13,310 nt of DNA from Methanocaldococcaceae archaeon. Lineage in GTDB: Archaea; AGJL01; Methanococci; Methanococcales; Methanocaldococcaceae. The stretch's first letter is position 1. Each line of letters begins with the position of its first letter. Position numbers and translations under genes: made by a program. The notes below the pieces were generated by a model. That model saw only the letters and a list, made by a program, of their open reading frames with translations, did no database searches and was not told where the DNA came from. The DNA is taken from NCBI GenBank assembly GCA_027023665.1, contig JALVUY010000088.1, positions 1-13,310 on the forward strand, read 5' to 3'. This document shows positions 12,306-13,310 of this stretch, piece after piece.

Positions 12306-13310
12306 TTAATTATCTTTTTCATTATCTTTCTCTAAATATACTGTATATGTTGGGAATGCCATCTCTATTCCTTCTTTTTCAAATTCTTCTTTTATTTTTA
12401 AATTAATCTCATCAACAGCATTTAAGTAGTAATCAAAGCCAATATTTCTTACAAAATATTCTACTCTTAAATTTAAACTCCAATCACCATATTCAACAAA
12501 ATGAACTCTATAGGGAGGAAGTGTAGCTGAATGACTCTCAATAATATTTATTATTATTTCTTTAGCTTTTTTAATTTTTTCAACTGGTGTATTATAAGTT
12601 AAACCAATAGTCATTAAAACTCTTCTTCTATCTCTAACTGTTAAATTCTCAATAGAGGATTCCAACAAATTAGAATTAGGAACTGTTATTAAGGTATAAT
12701 CAAAAGTTCTTATTCTTGTACTTCTCATACCAATTTCTTCAACGATTCCTTCAATATCTCCAACTTTAACCCAGTGTCCAAAACTAAATGGCTTATCAAT
12801 TAGTATTAAGACACCCGCAATAAAGTTTTTTATTGTATCTTGCATTGCCAATGCTACAGCCAAACCCCCAATACCTAAACCAGCCAATATAGCAGTTACA
12901 TCATATCCAACAGAACTTAAAGCTGTTAGTATTCCAAGAACTACAATTAATATTTTCGTAAATTTTTTTAACGGTTTAAATATGTGATCGTCAAACTTAG
13001 TTTTAGATCTTTCCACTAATGGAGATATGTAGTGATCAAATATTCCATCAACAAACTTAACAGCAAAGTATGTTATTGAAAAAATAACAACAACTTTTAT
13101 AGCGTTATCTATGATTTTATGAATGTAATCTGGTAAAATTAAAGTTTTTAATCCAAAATAAAAGAATATAACCATTATAATTACAACTGTTGGTAGCTCT
13201 ATGGCGTCTAAAAAAATATCATCAAGTTTTGTTTTTGTTTTAGATACAATTGTTTTTATATAATTTTTTATAAATTTATCTACAATTTTTCCTACAACAA
13301 TTCCTAACAA
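12306..13310 (-). CDS. MscS-family small-conductance mechanosensitive channel (5' end cut by window edge)
   Basis: This is a membrane channel that opens under membrane tension to release solutes during osmotic downshock. The visible 334 residues include hydrophobic segments at about 38-58, 70-90 and 118-135, and then the MscS pore helix region ILAGLGIGGLAVALAMQDTIKNFIAGV (141-167), matching the Gly/Ala-rich TM3 of E. coli MscS. The beta domain follows: FSFGHWVKVGDIEGIVEEIGMRSTRIRT and ITVPNSNLLESSIENL (208-223), then the cytoplasmic vestibule domain. The protein resembles the M. jannaschii MscMJ type (about 350 residues). The first visible codon is TTG at the very edge with no binding site in view, so the true start probably lies beyond the window and only a short N-terminal piece is missing. 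The stop codon is 4 bases from that of the translin-like gene. Confidence 0.93.
   Translation of the reverse strand: MLGIVVGKIVDKFIKNYIKTIVSKTKTKLDDIFLDAIELPTVVIIMVIFFYFGLKTLILPDYIHKIIDNAIKVVVIFSITYFAVKFVDGIFDHYISPLVERSKTKFDDHIFKPLKKFTKILIVVLGILTALSSVGYDVTAILAGLGIGGLAVALAMQDTIKNFIAGVLILIDKPFSFGHWVKVGDIEGIVEEIGMRSTRIRTFDYTLITVPNSNLLESSIENLTVRDRRRVLMTIGLTYNTPVEKIKKAKEIIINIIESHSATLPPYRVHFVEYGDWSLNLRVEYFVRNIGFDYYLNAVDEINLKIKEEFEKEGIEMAFPTYTVYLEKDNEKDN

Noticed and set aside
1..13310. Mobile elements, CRISPR arrays or defence genes
   Set aside because: I saw no transposase, integrase, Cas protein or regularly spaced repeats. Gene content is core or metabolic and tightly packed.

Overview
The window is AT-rich DNA from an archaeon, most likely a hyperthermophilic methanogen of the order Methanococcales, close to Methanocaldococcus. 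The evidence is archaeal-type ribosomal proteins (eL18, long uS13, uS4 and uL3), archaeal RNA polymerase subunits D, N and K, a KEOPS subunit, a self-processing ArgJ, GGTGAT-type ribosome binding sites, and two GC-rich tRNA genes with encoded CCA ends in a background of roughly 30% GC. The protein sequences and gene order resemble what I remember of Methanocaldococcus jannaschii; I made no database comparison.

Layout. (1) Positions 5203 down to 56, minus strand: tRNA-Ser(GGA), rps13, rps4, rps11, rpoD, rpl18e, rpl13, rps9, rpoN, tRNA-Pro(GGG), rpoK and an enolase-like gene. This is the archaeal alpha-operon/S9-operon arrangement. The last gene occupies the place where enolase sits in some other archaea, but it has lost most of the enolase active site. 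A T-rich terminator follows it. (2) Positions 5517 to 7965, plus strand: a three-gene unit with a CBS-CBS-ParB-fold protein, the KEOPS subunit Cgi121 and argJ (arginine biosynthesis). It runs away from region 1 across a 295-base AT-rich divergent spacer. (3) Positions 11469 down to 8050, minus strand: rpl3, rpl4, rpl23, rpl2 and rps19, a short version of the S10 cluster that ends at rps19. It converges on argJ, and U-rich terminators face both ways in the 84-base gap. (4) Positions 11693 to 12301, plus strand: a translin/Trax-family protein with the acidic catalytic triad intact, divergent from rpl3. (5) Positions 13310 down to 12306, minus strand: an MscS-type mechanosensitive channel cut by the window edge. 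It converges on the translin gene with only 4 bases between the stop codons.

Most of the window is the conserved translation and transcription core: parts of both ribosomal subunits, three RNA polymerase subunits, two tRNAs, and a subunit of the complex that makes t6A in tRNA. I see no insertion sequence, CRISPR array, prophage or broken gene. The less ordinary items are the enolase-like pseudoenzyme, a 13-bp-stem inverted repeat centred between the divergent rpl3 and translin promoters, a 9-base motif (TAAAACACG) repeated four times on one strand in leaders of region 1, tRNA genes embedded among protein genes, and several TTG or GTG start codons fixed by their ribosome binding sites.
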